Origin: Aliikangiella marina
GTDB taxonomy: Bacteria; Pseudomonadota; Gammaproteobacteria; Enterobacterales; Kangiellaceae
Assembly (NCBI RefSeq): GCF_007004765.1
Contig: NZ_VIKR01000003.1
Coordinates: 248,001-312,000 of the forward strand
Reading direction: 5' to 3'
Length of the DNA: 64,000 nucleotides
Shown one piece after another: positions 46,795 to 55,575 of this stretch (its first letter is position 1; every line of letters begins with the position of its first letter). The notes below the pieces were generated by a model. It was not told where the DNA came from. It did no database searches and was given only the letters and a program-made list of their open reading frames with translations. Position numbers and translations under genes: made by a program.

Positions 46795-47743
46795 AAAGCG
46801 ACCGTCACAAATCACTTTTTGGGGCACCTTCCTAGAGATGATGGCCGAGTTGTATAGCTGGGTAAAAAGCATCAAGCTCTCGCCCACCTGGCAGTATCGG
46901 TTGCGTCAATATGGGCTTCTTATGCGGGTTGATAAGCCAATCGGAATATTCCTGTTACTTTGGCCAACTCTATGGGCGCTTTGGTTAGCGGCGGATGGTA
47001 CTCCTTCATTATCGCTGATTGTCATTTTTTCAATCGGTGTGTTCCTCACGCGTTCTGCAGGGTGTGTAATTAATGATTTTGCAGACCGAAATTTTGACGG
47101 AAAAGTCGAGCGAACCAAGTCAAGACCATTAGCGACCGGTGTCGTCACAGAAAAAGAAGCCCTGGCTTTATTTGTCATATTGTCTTTGATTGCTTTTGGG
47201 TTGGTGCTCATGCTCAACAGTCTATCAATCATTTTATCGGTAATTGCAATCGCGATTGCTATGGCGTACCCCTTTATGAAACGCGTGACTTACTTTCCAC
47301 AGGTCGTGCTGGGGGCGGCTTTTTCTATGTCGATTCCGATGGCATTTGCAGCTACCAATAACGAAATACCGGAAAGCGCGTGGTTGCTCTATATTGCTAA
47401 CCTTTTGTGGGTTTTAGCTTATGATACCTTGTACGGTATGGTGGACAAGAAGGATGATTTGAAAGTCGGCATTAAATCAACCGCGATTTTGTTTGGTGAA
47501 GCAGATTTACAAATTATCGCCACAATTCAAGGGTTTTTTCTGTTTGGGATGTTGCTTGTCGGGGGGCGGTTTGAACTCAACTATTGGTATTATATTTCCT
47601 TATTAGTCGCGACTGGGCTTATCGTGTGGCAGCTTTACCACTGCCGCAAACGACAGCGAGAAAACTGTTTTACGGCTTTTTTAAACAATAACTGGGTCGG
47701 CTTGGTGATATTTTGTGGTATTCTGCTGGCTAAGTCTTCCTAG
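46784..47743 (+). CDS. ubiA: 4-hydroxybenzoate polyprenyltransferase
   Basis: UbiA attaches the polyprenyl tail to 4-hydroxybenzoate in the inner membrane. Both Asp-rich motifs are present: NDFADRNFD and YDTLYGMVDKKDD. About eight hydrophobic helices follow MRVDKPIGIFLLLWPTLWAL. The 319-residue form has about 35 extra residues before the family's usual start, including a hydrophobic stretch (FWGTFLEMMAELYSWV). The 11-base overlap with ubiC implies translational coupling, and the substrate passes directly from UbiC. Confidence 0.95.
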   Translation: MSHKKRPSQITFWGTFLEMMAELYSWVKSIKLSPTWQYRLRQYGLLMRVDKPIGIFLLLWPTLWALWLAADGTPSLSLIVIFSIGVFLTRSAGCVINDFADRNFDGKVERTKSRPLATGVVTEKEALALFVILSLIAFGLVLMLNSLSIILSVIAIAIAMAYPFMKRVTYFPQVVLGAAFSMSIPMAFAATNNEIPESAWLLYIANLLWVLAYDTLYGMVDKKDDLKVGIKSTAILFGEADLQIIATIQGFFLFGMLLVGGRFELNYWYYISLLVATGLIVWQLYHCRKRQRENCFTAFLNNNWVGLVIFCGILLAKSS

Positions 47744-47804
47744 GTAGCGGCTGTTTCGGCCAACGATGTCTAGTGTGGAAGCTAAACAATGCGGATAGGT
47801 ATCG

Positions 47805-48188
47805 ATGTCTAAGAGAATCTTGGTAGTTGAAGATGACTTTGCAAACCAGCGGGTCGCCAGTCTGTTTATCGCGAAATTAGGCTTTGAGGCTGACATTGCT
47901 GAGAACGGCAGTGTTGCAGTTGAAAAGGCTAGCGAAAGCCAATATGACTTAATCTTAATGGACTGCCAAATGCCTATTATGGATGGTTTTGAAGCTTGTC
48001 GTCAGATAAGAGCCGAAAACGGTCCCAATCAAAATATTCCCATCGTCGCTCTTACAGCCAATGTAATTGCTGGTATTGATGAAGAGTGCCAAGAGGCGGG
48101 GATGAATGATGTACTTAACAAACCCGTTCAACTTGACAATATGCAGGCCATGCTGGAAAAGTGGCTTAACAGGCCTGTTGCAGAATAG
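47805..48188 (+). CDS. Single-domain response regulator (CheY-like receiver)
   Basis: The 127-residue protein is a lone receiver domain: acidic pair in VVEDD, phosphoacceptor Asp in LILMDCQMPIMDGFEA, Thr in VALTANV and Lys in LNKPVQ. No output domain is present, so it would act by protein contact or as part of a phosphorelay. The sequence around the Asp (MDCQMPIMDG) is of the kind found in hybrid histidine kinases. AGGT precedes the ATG. No kinase is nearby. Confidence 0.92.
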   Translation: MSKRILVVEDDFANQRVASLFIAKLGFEADIAENGSVAVEKASESQYDLILMDCQMPIMDGFEACRQIRAENGPNQNIPIVALTANVIAGIDEECQEAGMNDVLNKPVQLDNMQAMLEKWLNRPVAE

Positions 48189-48244
48189 GTTAGAAGCTCA
48201 AAGTTAGAACCTCAAAGTTTGAACCCCAGAGCTAGAACCTCATC
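48189..48244 (+). repeat. Four degenerate 14-bp tandem repeats after the response-regulator gene
   Basis: GTTAGAAGCTCAAA, GTTAGAACCTCAAA, GTTTGAACCCCAGA and GCTAGAACCTCATC follow one another directly, starting at the base after the TAG stop codon. They are non-coding and look like a small, decaying minisatellite. Confidence 0.75.
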
Positions 48245-48295
48245 ATCCAGTGATAATTGAGCTTAAAGCCAGACTTGTCTGAGGCTCACGCTAAA

Positions 48296-49342
48296 TTAGT
48301 TGTTTTGGCAGACGCTCGGTAAATATCGCGACTCCAATCTTACGGGTTGGCAGCGCCAATCGTATCCTCCATCGTTGTCCAATTCAGGAATAAAAAGCAA
48401 CTGGCTCCCGGCAAGTGATTCTGGAGACTCAAAATTGAGACTCAAAACACCTTCGGGCTCGAGCAGGATATAATAATCGCTTGTCCGCATGTCATCGCTC
48501 GATATTTTGGCTTGTTCAAAATTTCTTGGCCAATATCCGGTATCCAGTGCATAAATTGAGATAGCTGCTTGCGCTTGTTGAGCGCGACTCGTCGCAGAAG
48601 CAACTTTAGCGCGCGTTGTATAGTCATGATAAGCAGGTACCGATACCATTGCGATAATACCACCAATGGGAATAATCAAAACCAAACCGACTACGGCAAT
48701 AATACCGCCAACGGACATGCCTGCTGGTGGGTTTTGATTAACTTCAACAATTTGGTTCGGTCCAAAATTATTGTTAACAATCACTGTACCTGCGATTAAA
48801 TCGTGAAGCGCTTGTTTGCGTTTGGTGAAAGCCGCGAGTAAGTATCCGATTAGAAGTGTAAATGCGGTAATTGCGCCTGCTGCTTGTCTACCGGCGGCAT
48901 GGGCAAACGACAAAGCATGTCCATTCATATCAACAACTTTGATACCCAAGGCTCTTTTGCCGATCGTCGCTTGCGCATTTGAACTTTCTTGAAGGGCGTA
49001 ATACATCCACCAGCTTAAGTAATAAAACAGATAAATCAAGCCAACTGAGGAGCTCATCGCAAACGGATCATTAAGGCTTGCAGCGGCGCCAAAGCCCCAA
49101 ATTGCGATCATGAAAAAAGTAAAATTGAAAATGATGCCGTCGATAAAATAAGCGAAAAAACGTTTCCAAAAACCACCATACACAAACCCAGCTGCCATTG
49201 GCGGTTGCGCTTGACTGGTGGGCGGTTGATAAGGCGTATTAGCTTGCGACAAAGACGCACCACAATTTAAGCAGAAGCTAGCATTCATTTGATTGCGCGT
49301 TTTACATGAGGGACACAAAAGGCTATTGGAGTTTATTGACAT
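48296..49342 (-). CDS. Chimeric membrane protein: zinc ribbon, RDD domain and pilin-like domain
   Basis: The 348-residue protein has three parts. Residues 10-27 form a zinc ribbon (CPSCKTRNQMNASFCLNC). After a Gln/Pro linker, residues about 55-190 are an RDD membrane domain (FWKRFFAYFIDGIIFNF, then TIGKRALGIKVVD). After a second linker, residues about 210-348 resemble a mature type IV pilin. The pilin-like part has a hydrophobic helix ending AMVSVPAYHDYTTRAKVASA, a globular region with DTGYWP, and the end CQPVRLESRYLPSVC, like the PilA disulfide loop. There is no prepilin cleavage site. Function is unknown; the third part may sit in the periplasm and sense or bind pilins. Confidence 0.8.
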   Translation of the reverse strand: MSINSNSLLCPSCKTRNQMNASFCLNCGASLSQANTPYQPPTSQAQPPMAAGFVYGGFWKRFFAYFIDGIIFNFTFFMIAIWGFGAAASLNDPFAMSSSVGLIYLFYYLSWWMYYALQESSNAQATIGKRALGIKVVDMNGHALSFAHAAGRQAAGAITAFTLLIGYLLAAFTKRKQALHDLIAGTVIVNNNFGPNQIVEVNQNPPAGMSVGGIIAVVGLVLIIPIGGIIAMVSVPAYHDYTTRAKVASATSRAQQAQAAISIYALDTGYWPRNFEQAKISSDDMRTSDYYILLEPEGVLSLNFESPESLAGSQLLFIPELDNDGGYDWRCQPVRLESRYLPSVCQNN

Positions 49343-49417
49343 AGTTATAGCTGAAATAGAATATTATAAAATCAAATTAAGATGAATTTTGGAAACTGTC
49401 AAGAAGCAATCGGTCAC

Positions 49418-49453
49418 AGCGCCGCGATTTCAATTCGAAGGCGGCGCTTTTAA
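49418..49453. terminator. Hairpin downstream of kmo
   Basis: AGCGCCGC and GCGGCGCT form an 8-bp GC-rich stem around a 15-base loop. The short T-run (TTTTAAT) follows on the plus strand; on the minus strand, where kmo ends, no T-run follows. It probably still ends or trims the kynurenine operon message. Confidence 0.5.
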
Positions 49454-49488
49454 TGCAGATAATTCAACTTGAATAAATCGAATTAAGG

Positions 49489-50859
49489 TTAAGGATTGAG
49501 GTTAACTTCTGTTAACTTTGCATAGATTAAAGACTCAGCTTGTTCAAAGTCAACTTGCTCAACTGATTGAACATCCGCGGTCAACTCTTTGAGAATGTCT
49601 TCTTGAATAACCCCTCGACTTTTAGCTTCGGCATATGGGAGTCGATGAAACATGACCATTGAATAACGAGGACAAAAGTGTTTCGGAAAACGATTTTCAA
49701 GTTCGAATGCCAGCGCGTTTCTGAGCAGAAATTTTTCATCAGTGACCGAGTCGCGCATGGTGATGTAATTTTCGATTGCCATGTCTGCGATAGCATCACC
49801 ATTGATTTTTCGATGCTCATCTACGCGGGTAAAAATCTCTGCCCAGTCGTCACCATATTCATCGATAGTCTCAATAAGATCCAACGCGTCTTCAAACCCG
49901 CAATTCATTCCTTGACCATGAAACGGTACGACGGCATGCGCTGCATCACCGAGTAACAAGGCCTTGTCTTTGAAATGCCAAGGGGAACATTTTACCGTTG
50001 CAAGCTTCCCTGTTGGGTTCTCAAAGAAGTCTTTTTGCAAATCCGGTAATAGCGGTACGATACTAGGAAAATGTTGATTAAAGAACTGCTCGACTTGCTC
50101 CGGCGTCTTGACCGACTCGAAACTAATCTCGCCCTCATTAGCCATAAATAAAGTCACCGTAAAAGAACCATCTTCATTCGGTAAAGCGATGATCATATAC
50201 CCGCCTTTGGGCCAAATATGCAACGAATGTTTGTCAATCAGGAATTCGCCATTAGGACCAGGGGGTATTCTTAATTCTTTGTAGCTATGTCCTAAAGAAA
50301 TAATATCATGCTGGCTTGACTCAATTGCGTGAATGGCTTCTCTCACTGCCGAGTTGCTCCCATCCGTTCCGATTACGCGATTAAAGGCGATCGTTTTGAA
50401 CTCACTGCTAAGCTCATCTTTGATCGTCAATTGGTTGTTATCCAAATCTACTTTTTGGCAATTTTGATTGAAGTAAATATTCACTCGACCGGTCGCTTCT
50501 GCAGCGTTTAAACAGATGATATTAAGGTCACCCCGAGATACCGAGTAAATAACTTCCTCTGGTCGCTGACCATAACTCTGGAAGTTTTGGTTACCTTGCA
50601 TATCATGAACCATTCGACCTTTCATTGCGGTTAAAATTGGTTTGACTTGCTCCATTAACCCCGCCTGTTGTAATGGGTAAATTCCGCGATTGGCGAGCGC
50701 CAAGTTTATCGAGCGGCCGGCACTGATATCGGTAGCTCGCATATCAGGTCGACGCTCATAGACTTCAACTTTAAATCCTCGTTTAGCTAACATTACAGCA
50801 AGCAATGAACCAACAAGACCTGCGCCAATTAAAGTAATGGTTTCGTTTTGGTTTGCCAT
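49489..50859 (-). CDS. kmo: Kynurenine 3-monooxygenase
   Basis: This FAD enzyme hydroxylates L-kynurenine to 3-hydroxykynurenine with NADPH and oxygen. The 456-residue sequence has the FAD motif LIGAGLVGSLLAVML, ISAGRSINLALANRG, the DG-type motif VIGTDGSNSAVRE, LLGDAAHAVVPFHGQGMNCG and a C-terminal hydrophobic part. It is the last gene of the leftward kynurenine operon, 9 bases after kynU. AGGAAAAA precedes the ATG. Confidence 0.95.
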   Translation of the reverse strand: MANQNETITLIGAGLVGSLLAVMLAKRGFKVEVYERRPDMRATDISAGRSINLALANRGIYPLQQAGLMEQVKPILTAMKGRMVHDMQGNQNFQSYGQRPEEVIYSVSRGDLNIICLNAAEATGRVNIYFNQNCQKVDLDNNQLTIKDELSSEFKTIAFNRVIGTDGSNSAVREAIHAIESSQHDIISLGHSYKELRIPPGPNGEFLIDKHSLHIWPKGGYMIIALPNEDGSFTVTLFMANEGEISFESVKTPEQVEQFFNQHFPSIVPLLPDLQKDFFENPTGKLATVKCSPWHFKDKALLLGDAAHAVVPFHGQGMNCGFEDALDLIETIDEYGDDWAEIFTRVDEHRKINGDAIADMAIENYITMRDSVTDEKFLLRNALAFELENRFPKHFCPRYSMVMFHRLPYAEAKSRGVIQEDILKELTADVQSVEQVDFEQAESLIYAKLTEVNLNP

Positions 50860-50868
50860 GTGTTTTTC

Positions 50869-52164
50869 CTAGTGATTGTCGATTGCGTTTTTCAGTATTT
50901 CAACGAAACGGTAAACGTCTTTGAAGCTATTGTATTGGGGAACCGGTGCGACGCGAATAACATTAGGATATCGCCAATCACCTGTGACACCAGCATCCTC
51001 TAGTGCAGTAAAAACTCTTTTACCACGCTCCGGATCATCTTTTTCGTTAAGTCTAACGGTTAATGAAAGTTGGCTGCCGCTATATTTTTCTTCGCTGGGA
51101 GTTAAGATAGTAATTCGCTCCGGAATTTGTGTTGTTAATAGATGTCTCATAAAACCGGTTAACTTTAGAGATTTCTCACGAAGTGCATTTATACCGCCGG
51201 CTTTTTTAATGGTGTCAAGCGAACCTCTGATAGCCGCCAAAGATAAAACCGGTGGATTAGATAATTGCCAAGCTTCAGCTGAATGAATAGGCTTGAAGGT
51301 ATTTTCCATCTTAAAACGGGTCGACTTGTCATGGCCCCACCAACCAGCAAATCTTGGTAAGTCTTCATCTTTATGATGATTTTCATGCACAAAACAACCG
51401 GCGACAGAACCAGGGCCTGAGTTTAAATATTTGTAGGTACACCAACAGGCAAAATCAACTTGCCAGTCATGTAAGTTCATTACAATATTGCCAGCAGCAT
51501 GTGCCAAATCAAAACCAACCTTACAGCCTTTAGCATGTCCAAGTTGAGTGATTGCTTGCATATCAAACACTTGTCCTGTGTAGTACTGGACACCAGGCAA
51601 CATAATGAGCGCAATAGACTCACCTTCTTTCTCTATTAGTTCTATTAAGTCTTCGTTGCGAATAAGGTCTTCACCTGCTCGTGGTTTGATAAGTAGCATT
51701 GACTCTTTGGGATCAAACCCGTGAAATTTGATTTGTGATTCGACGGCGTAGTGATCAGAAGGAAAAGCGTGCTCTTCGATTAAAATTTTATGGCGTGTTT
51801 CTGTTGGTCGATAAAAGCTAACCATCATAAAATGTAGATTCGCGGTTAGCGTATTCATCGCAACCACTTCCTCGGTTTTTGCACCGACTAGATCCGCAAA
51901 CCCTTCACTTAAAAACTCGTGATAAGGCATCCAAGGGAAGTCACCACTAAAATGTCCTTTAACACCTAGTGATGCCCACTGAGCGAGCTCTCTTTGAACA
52001 TATTCTGCGGCTAGTTTAGGTTGTAGTCCGAGTGAGTTACCACATAAATAGACTTCATCATCACCATTGTCCATTTTTGGAATAGCGAAATCGTTGCGGA
52101 TTGCAGCAAGCGGATCTTGTTGGTCCATTTTTTCTGCAAATTCTAAGCTGTTTTCAAATTGCAT
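50869..52164 (-). CDS. kynU: Kynureninase
   Basis: This PLP enzyme splits 3-hydroxykynurenine into 3-hydroxyanthranilate and alanine. The 431-residue sequence has VYLCGNSLGLQPK near the start, VGFDLAHAAGNIVMNLHDW and the Schiff-base Lys in WCTYKYLNSGPGSVAG. Length is normal. It follows the cyclase gene after 11 bases and precedes kmo by 9, so all are co-transcribed. AAGAGAT lies before the ATG. Confidence 0.96.
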   Translation of the reverse strand: MQFENSLEFAEKMDQQDPLAAIRNDFAIPKMDNGDDEVYLCGNSLGLQPKLAAEYVQRELAQWASLGVKGHFSGDFPWMPYHEFLSEGFADLVGAKTEEVVAMNTLTANLHFMMVSFYRPTETRHKILIEEHAFPSDHYAVESQIKFHGFDPKESMLLIKPRAGEDLIRNEDLIELIEKEGESIALIMLPGVQYYTGQVFDMQAITQLGHAKGCKVGFDLAHAAGNIVMNLHDWQVDFACWCTYKYLNSGPGSVAGCFVHENHHKDEDLPRFAGWWGHDKSTRFKMENTFKPIHSAEAWQLSNPPVLSLAAIRGSLDTIKKAGGINALREKSLKLTGFMRHLLTTQIPERITILTPSEEKYSGSQLSLTVRLNEKDDPERGKRVFTALEDAGVTGDWRYPNVIRVAPVPQYNSFKDVYRFVEILKNAIDNH

Positions 52165-52175
52165 AGTGATCTCTT

Positions 52176-52997
52176 TTAAATTTCATTCAGTGAATACAGT
52201 ACCGGGTGAGAGGGCACTGCGTCTGTATCAATCTTGGGAACTTGTAAGTTGCATAAATAAAATCCATCAAGGATTTGATTGTCGACAAAAACCATTTCGC
52301 TAATGGTTTTATTACAAGTTGAGTGTGTATTTAAAGATGTTTGGTTTAATTCGACTTGCCAAAAGAGTCGATGATTAGAAAGTTTTCCTTGGTCATACAT
52401 TTTATCGACGGACGGAAAATCAACCAGTAAATGCTTAACCTCACGCTCGACAATGTAGCTCATCGCATCATTAGTTAAATAAATAGGGTAATGATTTTTA
52501 TCATATCGTTGAAAGCATTTATCGCTAGTATTGGGTAGCGTTCTAATCACCAATCCCGAGAGCTGTTCATTAGAGTATTCGGCTAGGTATTTCTCGAGTT
52601 GAGCACGAGTAATAACTAAATTGCTTGGATCATACTCTGGAATATATTGGTCTATCACATCACGAGCTTCGAGCGGCTGTAACGTCACCAGAACACTTGC
52701 AAATAAACTTTCGTCGATTGCATTGAACACAGCCACATGCTGGTCAACAATGTGAGAAACCGATTCAGTATGGGTGCCGTTACAGTGGGGAACGATAGTT
52801 AGGGTATTGACGTTGCAACTACCACCGCGCTTGGTATCGCCGATAAAGCCGTCACCCTCTAAAGTTTTACTCGTGCATGCGGGTGCACCAAAGTGGCTTG
52901 GTTGATCGCCATTGGGTAACAAAGCGATGGCAATACTTTGCGGTTGTGATAAGTCCGCTTCATAGGTCTTCTTGGCAATATCGAGTTTAATAATCAT
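52176..52997 (-). CDS. Cyclase-family protein, probable kynurenine formamidase
   Basis: The 273-residue protein belongs to the cyclase / KynB-like family of metal-dependent amidohydrolases. The metal motif is visible as VPHCNGTHTESVSHI, a version of HxGTHxDxxxH with Glu in place of Asp. In the kynurenine pathway this family hydrolyses N-formylkynurenine, the step needed before kmo and kynU act, and the gene lies between haaO and kynU. It is longer than typical KynB (about 210 residues), so it may be a separate subfamily. The role is inferred mostly from its place in the operon. Confidence 0.72.
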   Translation of the reverse strand: MIIKLDIAKKTYEADLSQPQSIAIALLPNGDQPSHFGAPACTSKTLEGDGFIGDTKRGGSCNVNTLTIVPHCNGTHTESVSHIVDQHVAVFNAIDESLFASVLVTLQPLEARDVIDQYIPEYDPSNLVITRAQLEKYLAEYSNEQLSGLVIRTLPNTSDKCFQRYDKNHYPIYLTNDAMSYIVEREVKHLLVDFPSVDKMYDQGKLSNHRLFWQVELNQTSLNTHSTCNKTISEMVFVDNQILDGFYLCNLQVPKIDTDAVPSHPVLYSLNEI

Positions 52998-53038
52998 AAC
53001 TAACTGTTTGCCTATTTATTTGAAAAGAGATAAGTCAC

Positions 53039-53572
53039 TTAGGAATCAAACTCGTATTTGTTGTGAGGCATAACATGTCCACAAGCGCCACAAGTCCTCA
53101 GTGCTTCACTGGAGAGAAAACGATTAAATACAGCGCCAAAATCATTTTCAATATCGCGGAGCGGAAAATACTCCTCGTACAATTTGTGATTACATTTTTC
53201 ACAAAACCACATCAATGCATCCGTTTCTTCTGGGCGTCGAACTTGTTCGATAACCAGACCAATCGAGTTCTCAAATCGAACCGGAGAATGGGGAACTTTG
53301 GGCGGTAATAAGAACACTTCACCGGCTTTGATTGGATACTCTACGACGCCGCTATCTTGTTGAGTTCTGAGTAACATTTCGCCTTCTAATTGATAGAAGA
53401 ACTCGGGCCCTTCATTGTAATGAAAGTCTTTGCGTCCGTTTGGTCCGCCGACAACCATAATAATCATGTCACCTTCGCGGTAGACTTCTTTATTACAGAC
53501 AGGTGGTTTTAATTTATCTCGATTGTCTTCTATCCATTTCTGAAAATTGATCACTTGCATCGGGGCGCTCAT
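53039..53572 (-). CDS. haaO: 3-hydroxyanthranilate 3,4-dioxygenase
   Basis: This non-haem iron enzyme opens the ring of 3-hydroxyanthranilate to 2-amino-3-carboxymuconate semialdehyde. The cupin iron ligands are in [18 protein letters not shown] (His, Glu) and [13 protein letters not shown] (His). The C-terminal rubredoxin-like iron site is present as CEKCNH and CGACGH. The 177-residue length is that of the bacterial enzyme. AGGAGC precedes the ATG. It lies second in the kynurenine operon. Confidence 0.95.
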   Translation of the reverse strand: MSAPMQVINFQKWIEDNRDKLKPPVCNKEVYREGDMIIMVVGGPNGRKDFHYNEGPEFFYQLEGEMLLRTQQDSGVVEYPIKAGEVFLLPPKVPHSPVRFENSIGLVIEQVRRPEETDALMWFCEKCNHKLYEEYFPLRDIENDFGAVFNRFLSSEALRTCGACGHVMPHNKYEFDS

Positions 53573-53589
53573 AGTATTGCTCCTATTTT

Positions 53590-54060
53590 TTAGTCATCGA
53601 TTGTCGCTATACATTTAAGTTCAATAGCGATTGGTGTCGGTAGGCAGTTGATTTCAATCGTTGTTCGGCAAGGCTGGTTGTCTGCAAAATATTCCGCATA
53701 GATTCTATTGTAGGTTTTAAAGTCATCTTTCATATTGGTCAGAAATACCGTGACATCAACCAAGTTCATCCAACTCGAGCCTGAGGCTTCTAGAATGGTT
53801 CTTATGTTGTCAAAAACACTGCGGCACTGTGCTTCAATATCGTATGCTTTAATTGTGCCATCTTCATTTAATGTTACGCCTGGGATATCGGTAGTTCCGG
53901 CTTGGCGTGGTCCTACCCCCGAGAGAAATAATAAATTACCGACTTTTCTTGCATGTGGGTAAAGGCCAACGGGCGCAGGTGCTTTATCAGTACTAATTTT
54001 AGATGAGTGTTTTTTTGATGAAAGTTGTTCAGCGTTCGACTCTGTCATTTTATTATCCAT
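53590..54060 (-). CDS. RidA-family protein, probable 2-aminomuconate deaminase
   Basis: The 156-residue protein is a RidA/YjgF/UK114 fold with a 25-residue N-terminal extension. [40 protein letters not shown] and [20 protein letters not shown] are conserved. RidA-type 2-aminomuconate deaminases (NbaF/AmnD) act further down the aminocarboxymuconate route, which fits a gene heading an operon with haaO. The other enzymes of that lower route are absent here. A second ATG at 54048 has a slightly better ribosome-binding site. Confidence 0.75.
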   Translation of the reverse strand: MDNKMTESNAEQLSSKKHSSKISTDKAPAPVGLYPHARKVGNLLFLSGVGPRQAGTTDIPGVTLNEDGTIKAYDIEAQCRSVFDNIRTILEASGSSWMNLVDVTVFLTNMKDDFKTYNRIYAEYFADNQPCRTTIEINCLPTPIAIELKCIATIDD

Positions 54061-54610
54061 TAACTCTTTGTTTTTAAATACAATTACGATTTAGGCTTAT
54101 TCTCAGTGAGAAAAATTTTCTGACTGGTTGAAAATTGTTCTACTTGCTAGAGAATAGCACAACACTTTAGCGCCAGATTGAGCGCAGGTTGTGGTTGAGC
54201 TTAGTGCTCAAAATGCGGTGAAAAAGGCTAATTTAAGATGAATTTGCAGCCACTTTGGCTTGCAAAGATATTGCGAGATGTTTTTTTGTTGTTATCTAAA
54301 AACATAGTTTTGGTATGAAAAGCCTTGTTGTTTGTGAACGTCGCCATTGCGACAGGCGACCATTTTAAGACCATCGCTATTCCCTTGTAAAGTAGTGTTT
54401 AAATGTTGACCAAATAGAAACTTTAAAAATTTCGGGAATAAGCCTGCAACCAAGCCGTTAAGGCCACTATACAGCTGAGATTATGCTGTAGAGCGGATGG
54501 TACAGAGCCAATATTGAGTTGCATGTGTCATATTTCTGTTACAACTTGATCCAGATATAGCGTACTATTTGATGGTTTGCGAAGAGATGACAAAAATAAA
54601 GGAATACACC
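54061..54610. other. Divergent region between the kynurenine operon and the sigma-factor operon
   Basis: About 550 bases hold no convincing gene. Small inverted repeats occur: TTGAGC/GCTCAA near 54200, and an imperfect TTTGCAGCCA/TGGCTTGCAAA near 54245-54270. A candidate leftward promoter lies at 54134-54162. The size and structure leave room for regulator sites or a small RNA, but I cannot support one. Confidence 0.4.
54134..54162 (-). promoter_or_regulatory. Candidate promoter of the kynurenine operon
   Basis: On the minus strand TTGTGC (54162-54157) and AACAAT (54139-54134) are 17 bases apart, about 75 bases before the first start codon. Both hexamers match the vegetative consensus only in part. 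Confidence 0.35.
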
Positions 54611-55126
54611 ATGCAGGTGTCTGATGAATTTGAAGAGTGCAGAAAGCAAGCGTTTGCTCTGGCACTCAGATTATTGGGGAATAAAGATGATGCTCTTGAA
54701 GTCGTTCAAGCATCAATTGAGAAAGGTATTAATCATGCAAATGCGCCAGCCTTAGATCACCCTGAATTTAAACCTTGGCTGTTTACGGTTGTTAGGAATA
54801 AATCGATTGATATTCTGCGTCATCAAACTCGCGTTCGTAAAGTAGAGCATGAAGATTACCACTCAAGTGCACCGACTTCGACGGAGCCGGATAAATCGTT
54901 ACAGCAAATGCAGCTCAAAGAAACTTTAGAGCAAGCTATCAATCAGCTCAATATGCAGCAAAAAGAAATTATTTTACTTCGTGACTACCATAATTTTAGC
55001 TACGCAGAAATTGCTAGAATTCTTGGTATTGCAAATGGATCGGTAATGTCTCGTTTACACCGCGCCAGGATGGCCTTAAGAGAAATTCTTGTGAAAAAAG
55101 GCTTTTCGCTTGGAGGTGCCCAATGA
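54611..55126 (+). CDS. ECF-type RNA polymerase sigma factor
   Basis: The 172-residue protein has sigma region 2 (DEFEECRKQAFALALRLLGN ... DHPEFKPWLFTVVRNKSID) and region 4 (QQKEIILLRDYHNFSYAEIA followed by ILGIANGSVMSRLHRAR). I chose the ATG at 54611 because AAAGGA lies eight bases upstream; an ATG at 54569 has no such site. It should direct polymerase to a special promoter set and be held by the membrane protein encoded next. The next start (55123) overlaps its stop as ATGA. Confidence 0.9.
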   Translation: MQVSDEFEECRKQAFALALRLLGNKDDALEVVQASIEKGINHANAPALDHPEFKPWLFTVVRNKSIDILRHQTRVRKVEHEDYHSSAPTSTEPDKSLQQMQLKETLEQAINQLNMQQKEIILLRDYHNFSYAEIARILGIANGSVMSRLHRARMALREILVKKGFSLGGAQ

Positions 55127-55575
55127 GCCTTGAACATTCTGACGCGCTCGACGAAAGATTTGAAAAGTTATCAGGTTATATTGATGGTGAGTTGACTCAA
55201 CAAGAAGCACAAAAAGTGGGACTGTTGATTGAAACTAATCCTGAATATAAACAGTTATATGAAGAGTTATCATCGATGCGCAGTGAAGTCCAATCATTAA
55301 GTTTGCAAGAACAAGAACTCGAGCATTTGGATAAATTGTTTGAAGAACCGATTGCAAAAACATCGCGAATTTTTGGGTTGGCGTTGATAGCGATTTCAAG
55401 TGTCGCCATCATTGGATTAACATTGTATGTGATCTTTACTCATCCAGAACTTGGGTGGATTGAAAAAACATTAGTAGGAACGCTTGGTGGCGGTACGCTG
55501 CTTCTTTTGATTAGCGTAGTTAGACAGAGATTAATGAGCCTTAAAAAAGATAAGTATCGAGGGGTGAAAATATGA
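55123..55575 (+). CDS. Probable anti-sigma factor, two membrane helices, no zinc ligands
   Basis: The 150-residue protein has a cytoplasmic N-terminus ERFEKLSGYIDGELTQQEAQ, typical of anti-sigma domains (RseA/RskA-like: LSxYxDGELxxxEA). The usual zinc His and Cys residues are absent. A helical region is followed by two hydrophobic helices (about 84-107 and 113-134) and a short basic tail. The overlap with the sigma gene and with the next gene (55572, ATGA) implies coupled translation of all three. What signal releases the sigma factor is unknown; there is almost no periplasmic domain. Confidence 0.75.
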   Translation: MSLEHSDALDERFEKLSGYIDGELTQQEAQKVGLLIETNPEYKQLYEELSSMRSEVQSLSLQEQELEHLDKLFEEPIAKTSRIFGLALIAISSVAIIGLTLYVIFTHPELGWIEKTLVGTLGGGTLLLLISVVRQRLMSLKKDKYRGVKI

